The translations under genes and the position numbers were made by a program. From assembly GCF_013285385.1 (NCBI RefSeq), contig NZ_CP054212.1, positions 4,154,001 to 4,218,000 on the forward strand: a stretch of DNA of 64,000 nt, given 5' to 3'. This stretch comes from Paramixta manurensis (GTDB lineage: Bacteria > Pseudomonadota > Gammaproteobacteria > Enterobacterales > Enterobacteriaceae). A model generated the notes under the pieces. It saw only the letters and a program-made list of their open reading frames with translations. It was not told the DNA's origin and made no database searches. Positions 8,866 to 17,172 of the stretch are shown here, in pieces (position 1 is the first letter of the stretch; each line of letters begins with the position of its first letter).

Positions 8866-10278
8866 ATGCATTCCACCTGCCCGATAGAAAATGCTTCCCC
8901 CACCTATACACACAATAAAAACAATGGATTAGCCGAACGCATTGATGCACTACCTTCATCGAAAGGGCTATGGCTGTTTATTACACTTTTGGCGTTGGGC
9001 GGTTTTTTTGAGCTCTATGATTTATTTGAAACCGGATATATTAGTTCAGGACTGGTGGCGGAAAACCTATTTCATCTGGGAAGTGAAGGTGTATTTGGTA
9101 TATCCGATCAGGCGGCCTTCGCTTCAGCAACATTTTTAGGATTATTTATTGGCGCCAGCTTATTGGCGCCAAATGCCGATCGCTTCGGCCGCCGTATCAC
9201 TTTTATGTTCGCGCTGGCTTGGTACGGGGTGTTTTCATTACTGATGGCGTTTCAACATCAGGCGGAGTGGATAATCTTCCTGCGCTTTTTAGTTGGCGTT
9301 GGTCTCGGCATTGAGCTGGTAACCATCGATACCTATCTAACCGAATGGGTGCCGTCGCATCTGCGCAGCCGCGCGTTTGCCTTCTCATTCTTCGTCCAAT
9401 TCCTTTCCGTTCCGGCGGTTGCGCTACTCTCCTGGTGGCTGGTGCCACAAACCATCTTCGGTTTATCTGGCTGGCGCTATGTGGTGATCGCCGGTGCGCT
9501 TTGCTCATTAGTGATCTGGCTGATTCGTAAAAACTTACCGGAATCGGCGCGCTGGCTGGCGCAACAAGGGCGCCATCAGGAAGCGCACCAGGTACTACGC
9601 CGGATGGAGGTTCGTTGTGGCATTACACCCGGCGCGGATTTTCCTTCGGACGATGCGGCGGCACAACTTCCCAAGCGCGGGACGTTCCGGGAAATTTGGG
9701 CGCCGGAATATCGCCAACGCACCATCATGCTGGCGGTGATGAACTTTTTCCAGGCCATCGGCTTTTTTGGTTTTGGTAACTGGTTGCCAGCGCTGCTTTC
9801 CGGCAAAGGCGCCACCGTCACTCACAGTTTGTTGTATGCCTTTTTCATCACCCTCGCCTATCCATTGGGTTCACTGTTTTGCAGCCGCTACGCCGACAAG
9901 ATTGAGAATAAGTGGCAAATTGTTCTTTCTTCGTTGATGACGGTGGTGTTCGGTACGTTATTTGCGTTGCAAAGTAACCCACTGCTGCTGATTGCCTGCG
10001 GTTTCCTGATCACCTATTCCAACGCCTGGCTGACTTTCAGCTATCACGCTTATCAAACGGAAGTTTTCCCAACGCATATACGCGCGCGCGCAGTGGGTTT
10101 TTGTTACTCGTTCAGTCGCTTATCGACAGTGTTCAGTAGCATTCTTATTGGCTTGATTTTGCAATATGCCGGCACCCAAGGTGTGATTGCCTTTATTGTC
10201 ATCAGTATGCTGATTGTGATGCTGTCGGTGGGGATTTACGGGCCAAAAACCCGTGGGCTGGATTTAGAGAAGATTTAA
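8866..10278 (+). CDS. MFS transporter, sugar/organic-acid porter type
   Basis: A 470-residue major facilitator with twelve hydrophobic segments. The loop between segments 2 and 3 has the MFS signature (NADRFGRR near residues 105-112). The segment after it has the RFLVGVGLGIELVTIDTYLTEWVP pattern seen in the sugar-porter and aromatic-acid symporter branches. The C-terminal half repeats the signature loosely (SRYADKIENKWQ). The first 35 residues are hydrophilic and poorly conserved. The substrate is not evident. The neighbouring KdgF / RpiB-like pair would make an uronate or a deoxy-sugar acid plausible, but no KdgR box is seen here. GAGGA precedes the ATG. Confidence 0.85.
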   Translation: MHSTCPIENASPTYTHNKNNGLAERIDALPSSKGLWLFITLLALGGFFELYDLFETGYISSGLVAENLFHLGSEGVFGISDQAAFASATFLGLFIGASLLAPNADRFGRRITFMFALAWYGVFSLLMAFQHQAEWIIFLRFLVGVGLGIELVTIDTYLTEWVPSHLRSRAFAFSFFVQFLSVPAVALLSWWLVPQTIFGLSGWRYVVIAGALCSLVIWLIRKNLPESARWLAQQGRHQEAHQVLRRMEVRCGITPGADFPSDDAAAQLPKRGTFREIWAPEYRQRTIMLAVMNFFQAIGFFGFGNWLPALLSGKGATVTHSLLYAFFITLAYPLGSLFCSRYADKIENKWQIVLSSLMTVVFGTLFALQSNPLLLIACGFLITYSNAWLTFSYHAYQTEVFPTHIRARAVGFCYSFSRLSTVFSSILIGLILQYAGTQGVIAFIVISMLIVMLSVGIYGPKTRGLDLEKI

Positions 10279-10284
10279 ACGCAA

Positions 10285-10308
10285 ACGGGGCGAGCACTCT
10301 CGCCCCGT
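10285..10308. terminator. Hairpin between convergent MFS and isomerase genes
   Basis: A perfect 10-bp stem, ACGGGGCGAG / CTCGCCCCGT, with loop CACT. No T-run follows on the plus strand; TTTGCGTTT follows on the minus strand, so it fits better as terminator of the minus-strand isomerase gene. Confidence 0.6.
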
Positions 10309-10321
10309 CGCCACAGAGCGC

Positions 10322-10960
10322 TTAGGCAATAAGCTCGCGCACAAATGCTTCGATAGTTTTATCCTGGCCGTGCTCAAACAAACATTGTTGGAAACGCGGG
10401 CCGCTCACGGCAGTTTTAACCAGTTCAGGATCGATGGCGCGTAAGGTATCCAGATAGTTATCTTTTACTACCGCCGCTTTAACCTGATTGAGGATGCCGG
10501 CATTACGGACCTGCGGTTCTTTACGCTCCGGCGGATAACCCTGGCCTTTCGCGCCGCTAAACGCCTTCTCAAAGATAAAGCGCAGGTTCAGTTCCGCGCC
10601 CCAACCAAACCCTTTGGCAAAAGGTAGCGCCAGCGCGTTGCCGTTATTAATTTGCGCAAACAGATACGCATCCGCCGGATCAATACAATAGCCACAGGCG
10701 ACGCCGGGATGAATGTTCAACGACATTAACGCGCCCTGCCCGGTTCCGCAGCCGGCAACCACGAAATCCACCGCTTTGGCATTCAGCAGAATGCTGGCCA
10801 TGATCCCAAGGTGAATATAGGTTAGGTGATGGTCCTGCTCATCGCTCATGCCTACGTTGAAAACAGAATGCTCCAGCGCACCGGCCACCTGTTGTAGTTC
10901 TTTTAGCACGATGGCATTTTTCGCCGCCTGGCTGTTCTCCATCATCAGAGCAATTTTCAT
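10322..10960 (-). CDS. RpiB/LacA/LacB family sugar isomerase (DhuI-like)
   Basis: A 212-residue member of the RpiB/LacAB fold. It keeps the family active-site stretch VVAGCGTGQGALMSLN (about residues 68-83), with Cys72 in the GCGTG loop. It is longer than ribose-5-phosphate isomerase B (about 150 residues) and carries a C-terminal extension. That length fits the DhuI branch, which isomerises 4-deoxy-L-threo-5-hexosulose uronate from unsaturated uronic acids. The assignment is strengthened by the divergent kdgF and the shared KdgR operator. A role as an alternative to KduI is inferred. Confidence 0.75.
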   Translation of the reverse strand: MKIALMMENSQAAKNAIVLKELQQVAGALEHSVFNVGMSDEQDHHLTYIHLGIMASILLNAKAVDFVVAGCGTGQGALMSLNIHPGVACGYCIDPADAYLFAQINNGNALALPFAKGFGWGAELNLRFIFEKAFSGAKGQGYPPERKEPQVRNAGILNQVKAAVVKDNYLDTLRAIDPELVKTAVSGPRFQQCLFEHGQDKTIEAFVRELIA

Positions 10961-10979
10961 GATATACCTGTCAGTTTTT

Positions 10980-10998
10980 AATGAAACGTCGTTTCATT
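10980..10998. promoter_or_regulatory. KdgR operator between the isomerase gene and kdgF
   Basis: AATGAAACGTCGTTTCATT is a perfect 8-bp inverted repeat about a GTC centre. It matches the KdgR consensus AATRAAAY-N3-RTTTYATT known from pectin catabolism in enterobacteria. It is 19 bp upstream of the isomerase start codon. Confidence 0.9.
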
Positions 10999-11043
10999 TT
11001 AGCGAAAAGCGGCTATTGTGCCTCTCTGAATTGTGCAAAATGA

Positions 11044-11059
11044 TGTGAATCGATTCACA
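11044..11059. promoter_or_regulatory. CRP site between the isomerase gene and kdgF
   Basis: TGTGAATCGATTCACA is a fully palindromic match to TGTGA-N6-TCACA, centred 72 bp upstream of the kdgF ATG. Together with the KdgR box it indicates CRP activation and KdgR repression of the divergent pair. Confidence 0.85.
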
Positions 11060-11123
11060 AAACGGTGGGTTAACCTGGCATTAGCCTGCGTTGTCCGGAC
11101 GGTGATAATTAACGGGAGGCACT

Positions 11124-11447
11124 ATGTTTATCTTTAAGCAAACAACCACTCTGCAAGATCTGGGTAATGGCGTCACGCGGCGAATTCTGGCACACGGCGG
11201 TGGGATGATGGCGGTAGAGGTTAACTTTGAGAAAGACGCGGTCGGGCCGCTGCACCATCATCCCCACGAGCAGTTAACCTACGTCCTTTCCGGACGGTTT
11301 GCCTTCACCATTGATGGCGTAACGAAAGAGGTTGGGCCGGGCGATACCTTATATAAAGCACCGAATGTGGTGCACGGTTGTGTGTGTCTGGAGCCGGGTA
11401 CGTTGTTGGATACTTTTACGCCGCAGCGGGATGATTTTTTGTCGTAA
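11124..11447 (+). CDS. kdgF: KdgF-type cupin, unsaturated uronate metabolism
   Basis: A 107-residue single-domain cupin. The first metal motif is HHHPHEQLTYVLSGRF (residues 45-60) and the second is GDTLYKAPNVVHG (residues 74-86); the histidines and Glu51 are the metal ligands. KdgF speeds conversion of 4,5-unsaturated monouronates, released by pectate or alginate lyases, into the linear keto form used downstream. Size and motifs match the family. GGGAGG precedes the ATG. The shared KdgR and CRP sites support the assignment. The rest of the pathway (kduD, kdgK, lyases) is not in this window. Confidence 0.88.
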   Translation: MFIFKQTTTLQDLGNGVTRRILAHGGGMMAVEVNFEKDAVGPLHHHPHEQLTYVLSGRFAFTIDGVTKEVGPGDTLYKAPNVVHGCVCLEPGTLLDTFTPQRDDFLS

Positions 11448-11811
11448 AGGTTTGGCCCCCTCTCTCTGTTACCGGCGGATAACCCGCCGCCACTTTCTGG
11501 CTCCTTTGGAGCCACAAAATCCGCTTGATGGGGAGGCCATGCATTTCTGCCTTCCTGCAACTCGAATGATTTCAGGTAGTTATTTGCTAATTATATTCGA
11601 ATATATAATTAGCATATTAATAAGCCGATATTGATTATCAAAAATAATCTTACCGCATTCCGTTATAGAAACAGTTAATAAATAATCTCAATGCCTACTA
11701 ATTTTTTATTAGATATTTTTTAGCATGAGAAATTGAGATAATAAAATAGAGACAACTATTCAAAAATAAATTAATCTACTTTCAATATGGAGTCGCAAGC
11801 AAGGAATTGCA
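11448..11811. other. Intergenic region before the unknown two-gene cassette
   Basis: There is no gene in these 364 bp. It holds a 7-bp perfect stem with a TTT loop (TGGCTCC / GGAGCCA, 11498-11514), the first copy of an 18-bp direct repeat (11521-11538), and then about 250 bp of very AT-rich sequence leading to the cassette. Confidence 0.6.
11521..11538 (+). repeat. 18-bp direct repeat, copy 1
   Basis: CCGCTTGATGGGGAGGCC is repeated exactly at 12987-13004. The two copies bracket the two-gene cassette at 11812-12929. Confidence 0.85.
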
Positions 11812-12513
11812 ATGAGTAAACGCGAAGATATTATTGATCCAATTGCCTATAAGTTTGATAGTGGAATTCGTAATGGGCTGATATACACGGAGAATCTTGG
11901 CTGGATAGATTTAGGCCATGCCAGAGGTGATGACATCATTAACACCTTGAATTTGATGAGTGTTGGTGAAGCAAGCGCTTCTTCTTATTATTTAATCCGC
12001 TATGAACAAACCATGTCGTATGGGCGTATTTCTACAGGCCGCTACGTTCGCTGGAATATAAAACGCGGACGGTCTTTATCAGAACGCCATAGCATCATGC
12101 TGGCAATGCTGATGCAAACCGCGCGCGCATTCGAAAATTGGCAAGATATGTCTTTTTTTAGCTGGTTCACCGATAGTGGCTTCAGTGGCGAGGAGCTTGT
12201 TTCCGATCTTTTGGGTTTTTATAAAGCAATCCGTCCGGGTAATTACTGGAATTTTTTAAAACCTGTTAGCCGTGAAGCGGCGCTCAGACGCTGGGACTAT
12301 TATGGTCCAATCGGTAGCTTTAAAAATAGAGGTTTCAGACCATTACTATTTCCCGATCCATTAAATAAAACTAGTAGGCATGTACCTTATAAAGGGCAAC
12401 TTCCGCAATTTATGACCACCGTTACCCCCTTTAATGACTTTAACTCTGGTATTGTTCAGGTAATTGATCGTGCCAGTGTGGTCAACAAATTTGGCGGAGT
12501 GACTCTGGATTGA
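11812..12513 (+). CDS. Protein of unknown function, possibly DUF4056-related
   Basis: A 233-residue protein not recognised with certainty. It has no signal peptide and no clear membrane segment. The stretch NGLIYTENLGWIDLGHARG (residues 22-40) and the later GEELVSDLLGFYKAIRPGNY recall DUF4056 proteins, but this is from memory. It is rich in Tyr, Trp and Arg in the middle. Base composition is AT-richer than the flanks, and the gene lies between two 18-bp direct repeats, both hints of transfer. The stop overlaps the start of the next gene (TTGA), so the two are probably one operon. Confidence 0.6.
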   Translation: MSKREDIIDPIAYKFDSGIRNGLIYTENLGWIDLGHARGDDIINTLNLMSVGEASASSYYLIRYEQTMSYGRISTGRYVRWNIKRGRSLSERHSIMLAMLMQTARAFENWQDMSFFSWFTDSGFSGEELVSDLLGFYKAIRPGNYWNFLKPVSREAALRRWDYYGPIGSFKNRGFRPLLFPDPLNKTSRHVPYKGQLPQFMTTVTPFNDFNSGIVQVIDRASVVNKFGGVTLD

Positions 12514-12929
12514 AAAGCTTTAAACGCATAACGCTGCTATGCATCGTGGGTTTCATTAGCTTTATGTTGATTGATTGCAGCATGCAGCGTGTCGCTGAGA
12601 AACGCTCGGGTTTCCAGAAGAGCAACCTGTGGGCGTACTACTTTTATACTGACGCGGATATTCGCAACGCACCGCGAGTTACGGATGACGTGTATTTTCT
12701 GTTTCAGGCACAGGATGGCGGAAAGCCCCAAATCAGCAGTATTGTCTATTCCGGTCATCCCGACCCTGCTTTACTGAGGAAATATCTCCAGACGCTTGGT
12801 TACCGCCCCGTCTCTATCGTTGACGGAGAAGAACGCTGGGAAAAACCTGGCGTGGTAACGCCCGCTTTTTATCTGGGACGTGATGAAACCAATAATCACC
12901 TTGTCCTGAGTAAAACGGGGTATCGATGA
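12510..12929 (+). CDS. Small envelope-anchored protein of unknown function
   Basis: A 139-residue protein starting at a TTG that overlaps the upstream stop as TTGA. Residues 6-22 are hydrophobic (RITLLCIVGFISFMLID) and Cys23 follows. The residue before the cysteine is Asp, so this is not a canonical lipobox and it may simply be a membrane anchor. The rest should lie outside the inner membrane. It includes VYFLFQAQDGGKPQISSIVYSG, which gives a small alpha-beta look, and ends in a basic residue. No family is recognised. Coupling to the upstream gene suggests a shared function. Confidence 0.6.
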   Translation: MKSFKRITLLCIVGFISFMLIDCSMQRVAEKRSGFQKSNLWAYYFYTDADIRNAPRVTDDVYFLFQAQDGGKPQISSIVYSGHPDPALLRKYLQTLGYRPVSIVDGEERWEKPGVVTPAFYLGRDETNNHLVLSKTGYR

Positions 12930-12948
12930 AAAAATCGTACCGGAGGCA

Positions 12949-12978
12949 GCAGGACAGATGTTGTCCTGCCTAAGGCTT
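12949..12978 (+). terminator. Possible terminator of the unknown cassette
   Basis: An 8-bp perfect stem, GCAGGACA / TGTCCTGC, with a GATGT loop starts 20 bp after the stop codon. Only a weak T-rich tail (CTTTAAT) follows. Confidence 0.45.
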
Positions 12979-12986
12979 TAATCAAC

Positions 12987-13004
12987 CCGCTTGATGGGGA
13001 GGCC
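12987..13004 (+). repeat. 18-bp direct repeat, copy 2, entering a hairpin
   Basis: Exact copy of 11521-11538. Its last 10 bp open a strong hairpin (12995-13025) with paired arms TGGGGA / TCCCCA, GGCC / GGCC and GGT / ACC, an ATA loop and two single-base bulges. A related stretch, TTGGGGAGGCCGGTAAC, occurs near 54327. Confidence 0.8.
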
Positions 13005-13036
13005 CGGTATAACCGGCCATCCCCACGTACCTGGCT

Positions 13037-14353
13037 TCAACGCCCGGCGGATAACGTCTCAATATCCACACTACCCTGCTTATCAGCCACCTGCTTACGC
13101 ACCTCGGCAACCTGCTTCGCCGTCACGCTTTTCGCCGCGCTATTTCCCCAACTGGTACGGATAAAATTCACCACATCCGCCACCTGACGATCATTCATCC
13201 GCCAGCCAAACCCTGGCATAGTGATCGCGGTTGGCGCGCCTTTCACGCCCGGCAAAGTTGCCCCGGTCAGCACGATATGAATCAACGAAGTCGGATCGTC
13301 CGCCAATACCACCGGGTTACCACGCAGCGCCGGGAAGAAACGCGTATAACCGCTGCCGTCGGTTTTATGGCAGGCCGCGCAGCTATCAACATACCCTGCC
13401 GCGCCCGCTTTGCTATCGTCTCCTGCCCATAACGCTTTCGCGACTTTATCATCTGCGCTAAAGCCAGTCTGATCAGGATCTTTCGCACCCAGCGATTTCA
13501 GATACGCCGCAATCGCTTTAATATCCTCCTCACTCAGATGCTGCAAACTGTGTTCGACCACGTCGCTCATACCGCCAAATACTGCGGTATTTTTATTGCG
13601 ACCGGTACGCAGAAATTGCGCCAGATCGTCTTCACTCCAACGCCCCAGCCCATCACGACTATCGCCACGTAGATTGTTCGCCGTCCAGCCATCGACCGGG
13701 GCGCTACTGCCCGCGAGAAAATCGCTGCCTTGATCATCATTGAGCGCCTTCTCCTGTAGCGTAATGCTACGTGGCGTATGGCATGCGCCACAGTGGCCTA
13801 GACCCTCCACCAAATAACGGCCGCGCGCTAACTGCGGATCTTCACCAGAATGCGGCGTAAAGGCCTGCACGTCCGGAGCAAACACCCCGCGCCAGATAGC
13901 CAGCGGCCAACGCATGGATAACGGCCAGGGAATATCGCTATCGCGATTCGGATGCACGACCGGTTGCACACCATGCATAAAATAGGCGTACAGCGCGTGC
14001 ATATCCTCATCACTCACCACCGCATACGAGGGATAAGGCATCGCCGGATAGAGCGTATCGCCGTTTTTTGCCACGCCGTGGCGCACCGCCTTCTGGAAAT
14101 CATCGTAGCTATAATCCCCAATACCGGTTTGCTTATCCGGCGTGATATTGGTGCTATACACGGTGCCAATCGGCGTCGCCATCGGCAAACCGCCAGCAAA
14201 GGCTTGCCCGGATGGCGCGGTGTGGCAAGCCACACAATCTCCCGCCCGTGCTAAGTATTCGCCGCGCTGAATTAACGCCGCGCCAGTGTGATCCTCCGCC
14301 GAGGCATAACCGGCGACGACGCTCAGTAGCAAGGCCAATAATCCTTGTTTCAT
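13037..14353 (-). CDS. Gluconate dehydrogenase cytochrome c subunit
   Basis: A 438-residue periplasmic-facing cytochrome with three haem c sites: CVACH (40-44), CGACH (188-192) and CAACH (325-329). A signal peptide covers about residues 1-19 (ending GYASA). This is the electron-transfer subunit of membrane-bound gluconate, aldose or alcohol dehydrogenases, passing electrons to ubiquinone. The open frame extends 25 residues upstream, but AAGGAG sits before the ATG at 14353. It is the third gene of the operon, 11 bp after the flavoprotein gene. The substrate is assigned from the subunit set and the GntR-like operator. Confidence 0.9.
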   Translation of the reverse strand: MKQGLLALLLSVVAGYASAEDHTGAALIQRGEYLARAGDCVACHTAPSGQAFAGGLPMATPIGTVYSTNITPDKQTGIGDYSYDDFQKAVRHGVAKNGDTLYPAMPYPSYAVVSDEDMHALYAYFMHGVQPVVHPNRDSDIPWPLSMRWPLAIWRGVFAPDVQAFTPHSGEDPQLARGRYLVEGLGHCGACHTPRSITLQEKALNDDQGSDFLAGSSAPVDGWTANNLRGDSRDGLGRWSEDDLAQFLRTGRNKNTAVFGGMSDVVEHSLQHLSEEDIKAIAAYLKSLGAKDPDQTGFSADDKVAKALWAGDDSKAGAAGYVDSCAACHKTDGSGYTRFFPALRGNPVVLADDPTSLIHIVLTGATLPGVKGAPTAITMPGFGWRMNDRQVADVVNFIRTSWGNSAAKSVTAKQVAEVRKQVADKQGSVDIETLSAGR

Positions 14354-14364
14354 GGGTATTCTCC

Positions 14365-16146
14365 TTATGCCTGTACCAGCGGGCCGGGGTTTTTCAGGTA
14401 GCGCTCGCGAATGGCCTTCGCCGACCAAAAGGTTAGCGCCGCCACCATCCCGGTCGGGTTGTAGCCCAGCCCCTGCGGGAATGCCGATGCGCCGGGTACA
14501 AATACGTTCGGCACATCCCAGCTTTGCAAATAGCGGTTTATCGCACTGGTTTTCGGATCTTCGCCCATGATCGCGCCACCGTTCATATGGGTGGTCTGGT
14601 AAACGGTGGTATCAAAATGCGTTCCCGCCTGTTTTGGCGCGCCAGAGATCAGCTTCGGGTTCATCGCTTCGGCGATTTTATGCATTTTCTGATGCATAAA
14701 TTGCGACATTTTGATGTCGTTCTCCTGCCAGTCGAAAGTCATCCGTAACAGCGGCTGGCCATAAACATCTTTATAGTTCGGATCGAGATCGAGGTAGTTG
14801 GCGCGATAAGATTGATGCGCGCCATGCGCATCCATCGACACATGGTGGGTATAACTGTCGGCGATTGCCGCTTTCCATTGGCTGCCCCACTTCGGCGTGC
14901 CTGGCGCGGTCGGCAGGCCGGAAATCGGTTTCACACCCGCCTGGTTTACCCAAAACGGCGAGCCGCCGACAAAGCCGTATTTACCGTGGTCAAAGTTATC
15001 GGCATTGAAATCATCCACGCCAACACCTGCGCCGCCCGCGCCAATAAAGGGATTAGTAAAGACGTCTTTATCAAAAAACGCCTTGATGGTGGAGATGTTC
15101 TGGTAGGCGAAATTACGCCCCACCACGCCTTCATTGGTGACCGGGTTATACGGCTGGCCGATGCCGGATAACAGCATCAGATGCACATTATGGAACTGGA
15201 ATGCCGACAAAATCACCAAATCCGCTGGCTGTTCAAGCTGCCGCCCTTGCGCATCGACATAGGTGACGCCGGTCGCGCGTTTTTTATCCTCGGTCAGATT
15301 CACCCGCAACACATGCGCATTATCGCGCAGTTCGAATTTGGGTTCCTGACGCAGCGCCGGCCAAATATTCACGTTTGGCGAGGCTTTGGAGTACATGTAA
15401 CAGGCGTAACCGCTACAGTAGCCGCAGAAGTTACACGGCCCCATTTGTGCGCCATAGGGGTTGGTATAAGGGCCAGAGGTATTCGCCGACGGTAAATCGT
15501 AAGGATGGTAGCCAACCGATTCGGCGGCGCTGGCAAAGAGCTGGGCGGAGAAGGTGCGTTTTTGCGCCGGGAGCAGGAAATCATGCGAGCGATCCGGCGC
15601 GAACGGGTTACCTTTCCCTTCGCCAACCACCTTACCGTTAATGCTCCAGGCCGAGCCAGAAGTACCAAATACCTTCTCCGCCTGATCAAAGAACGGCTCC
15701 AGCTCGGCGTAGCTCACGCCGAAGTCCTGAATGGTCATTCCTTCGGGGATAAATTTTTTGCCGTAACGCTCTTCATAATGGCTACGCATCCGTAGCTCAA
15801 TCGGGTCGACGCGAAAATGCACGCCAGACCAGTGCAGCCCGGCGCCGCCGGTTCCGGTACCCGGTAAAAAGGCGGCAAGTTGCCGATAAGGCTGTGCGGT
15901 TTGCGCAGCGTTGTGGCGGATGGTCACGGTGCTTTTTGACAGATCCTGGAACAGCTTTTTGCGGATGTTATAGGTCAATTCATCAATCACCTGCGGATAC
16001 GCGCCATCCGGGTAAGTATCGCGATGCGGCCCACGTTCCAGCGCCACCACATTCAAACCGGCCTCGGTCAACTCTTTAGCCATGATCGAACCGGCCCAGC
16101 CGAACCCCACAATAACCGCATCGACTTTTTTCATTACCTTCGCCAT
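14365..16146 (-). CDS. Gluconate dehydrogenase flavoprotein (GMC oxidoreductase) subunit
   Basis: A 593-residue GMC-type flavoprotein. The FAD-binding Rossmann motif is at residues 8-39 (VDAVIVGFGWAGSIMAKELT, then VVALERG). A Cys cluster at 238, 241, 244 and 249 (GPCNFCGYCSGYAC) fits the iron-sulfur cluster found in FAD-dependent sugar dehydrogenases. The C-terminal GMC region has TTHMNGGAIMG and NVFVPGASAFPQGLGYNPT. It probably oxidises gluconate to 2-ketogluconate at the periplasmic face. There is no signal of its own; it is probably exported with the Tat-signal subunit. The gene starts 2 bp after the small-subunit stop, and the ATG at 16146 is chosen over 16212, which lies inside the upstream gene. 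Confidence 0.92.
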   Translation of the reverse strand: MAKVMKKVDAVIVGFGWAGSIMAKELTEAGLNVVALERGPHRDTYPDGAYPQVIDELTYNIRKKLFQDLSKSTVTIRHNAAQTAQPYRQLAAFLPGTGTGGAGLHWSGVHFRVDPIELRMRSHYEERYGKKFIPEGMTIQDFGVSYAELEPFFDQAEKVFGTSGSAWSINGKVVGEGKGNPFAPDRSHDFLLPAQKRTFSAQLFASAAESVGYHPYDLPSANTSGPYTNPYGAQMGPCNFCGYCSGYACYMYSKASPNVNIWPALRQEPKFELRDNAHVLRVNLTEDKKRATGVTYVDAQGRQLEQPADLVILSAFQFHNVHLMLLSGIGQPYNPVTNEGVVGRNFAYQNISTIKAFFDKDVFTNPFIGAGGAGVGVDDFNADNFDHGKYGFVGGSPFWVNQAGVKPISGLPTAPGTPKWGSQWKAAIADSYTHHVSMDAHGAHQSYRANYLDLDPNYKDVYGQPLLRMTFDWQENDIKMSQFMHQKMHKIAEAMNPKLISGAPKQAGTHFDTTVYQTTHMNGGAIMGEDPKTSAINRYLQSWDVPNVFVPGASAFPQGLGYNPTGMVAALTFWSAKAIRERYLKNPGPLVQA

Positions 16147-16148
16147 GG

Positions 16149-16886
16149 TTACGCCCTCTCCCCACGAATTGATACCGGCGGGAACGGATACCGTTCTCCC
16201 CGCTCTACCCAATCCATAAAATCAGCGCGCGCGCCGGGGAAGCCAATCAGCTTCCAGCCCACCATGTTCTGGTTACCGCCATGCAATGGATCGCTGAAAA
16301 AACCCTCACGGGTGTTTTGCAACAGAAAGGCGAAAAACACTGCCGCAGGTAACTGCCTAAACGTCACGCTCCCCTTCTCCATCGCCGTCAGCAGGGTATC
16401 TTGCTGCTCGCCGGTCAGGGCGGCGAAAGCTTTGCCATGTTGCTGTTGCGCAATGCTGTCTGCCTCAGCAATCCCCAAACGATAAATTTGTTGGGGAACT
16501 AACGGCAATTGATAGCCCAGTTCGGCCATCGCATCGGGATCGAAGGGGCCTTGCATATACCAGTTGGCGCCGGTGGCGTATGGCGTATTCATTTGACGAT
16601 CGATAAACTCCGGCACGCCGGCTTCCAGCGCGCCTGGCCCACGTTCATCGGCGGGAATCAGCCGTGCGCTGGCGGCTTGCAGAAAGGCAAACTCTTCGGC
16701 GGTAAACCAGGTGGGTTGGTAATCCCGCGCCGCTTGCGCCTCTGCCAATGGATGTTCTGCCGCTTGCGCGGGTCGGGAGACGGCCAGCGAGCCGAGGCCC
16801 GCGCCGCTTAACGCCACAGCGGGCGCCAGAGTGATGGTTTTCAGCAGAAAATCTCTGCGTGAGTTGCCCGTTTTTTCAGTCGACAT
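16149..16886 (-). CDS. Gluconate dehydrogenase small (gamma) subunit, Tat substrate
   Basis: A 245-residue gluconate 2-dehydrogenase subunit 3 family protein. The N-terminus has a twin-arginine signal (NSRRDFLLKTITLAPAVALS, residues 8-27), cleaved near RPAQAAEH. The body has the family stretch FTAEEFAFLQAASARLIPADERGPGALEAGVPEFIDRQ at about residues 56-93. The folded dimer with the flavoprotein is expected to leave through Tat. It is the first gene of the three-gene operon, so it sets its transcription start. The GntR-like palindrome is 92 bp upstream. Confidence 0.92.
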   Translation of the reverse strand: MSTEKTGNSRRDFLLKTITLAPAVALSGAGLGSLAVSRPAQAAEHPLAEAQAARDYQPTWFTAEEFAFLQAASARLIPADERGPGALEAGVPEFIDRQMNTPYATGANWYMQGPFDPDAMAELGYQLPLVPQQIYRLGIAEADSIAQQQHGKAFAALTGEQQDTLLTAMEKGSVTFRQLPAAVFFAFLLQNTREGFFSDPLHGGNQNMVGWKLIGFPGARADFMDWVERGERYPFPPVSIRGERA

Positions 16887-16977
16887 TGCCTTGCCTTAAC
16901 GCGCGTACTGCCGGTGCGCGAAATCAGATGAGAATAGCGTTGGGTGATCACCGGCGATAATGATGGTTACAGAGTTT

Positions 16978-16989
16978 GTTACCGGTAAC
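16978..16989. promoter_or_regulatory. GntR-like operator upstream of the gluconate dehydrogenase operon
   Basis: GTTACCGGTAAC is a perfect 12-bp palindrome. It is the core of the E. coli GntR gluconate-repressor operator ATGTTA-N4-TAACAT. A second palindrome, GGTGATCACC, lies at 16943-16952, nearer the gene. Induction by gluconate is the natural inference. Confidence 0.7.
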
Positions 16990-17172
16990 TTTTTCCGGCA
17001 TTGTAACAGCAATCAGCGGAAATATTTAGCGTGCCAAAACAAAACCACACTAATTCCTTAACAATTATCTAACCAGCCCGGCGGGCGACTTTGTAACGCC
17101 CGGACACATCACACCACAGACTAGAAACAGTTATTAGCGCTATATATGAAGGATAATGACAGCGGAGTGCCT

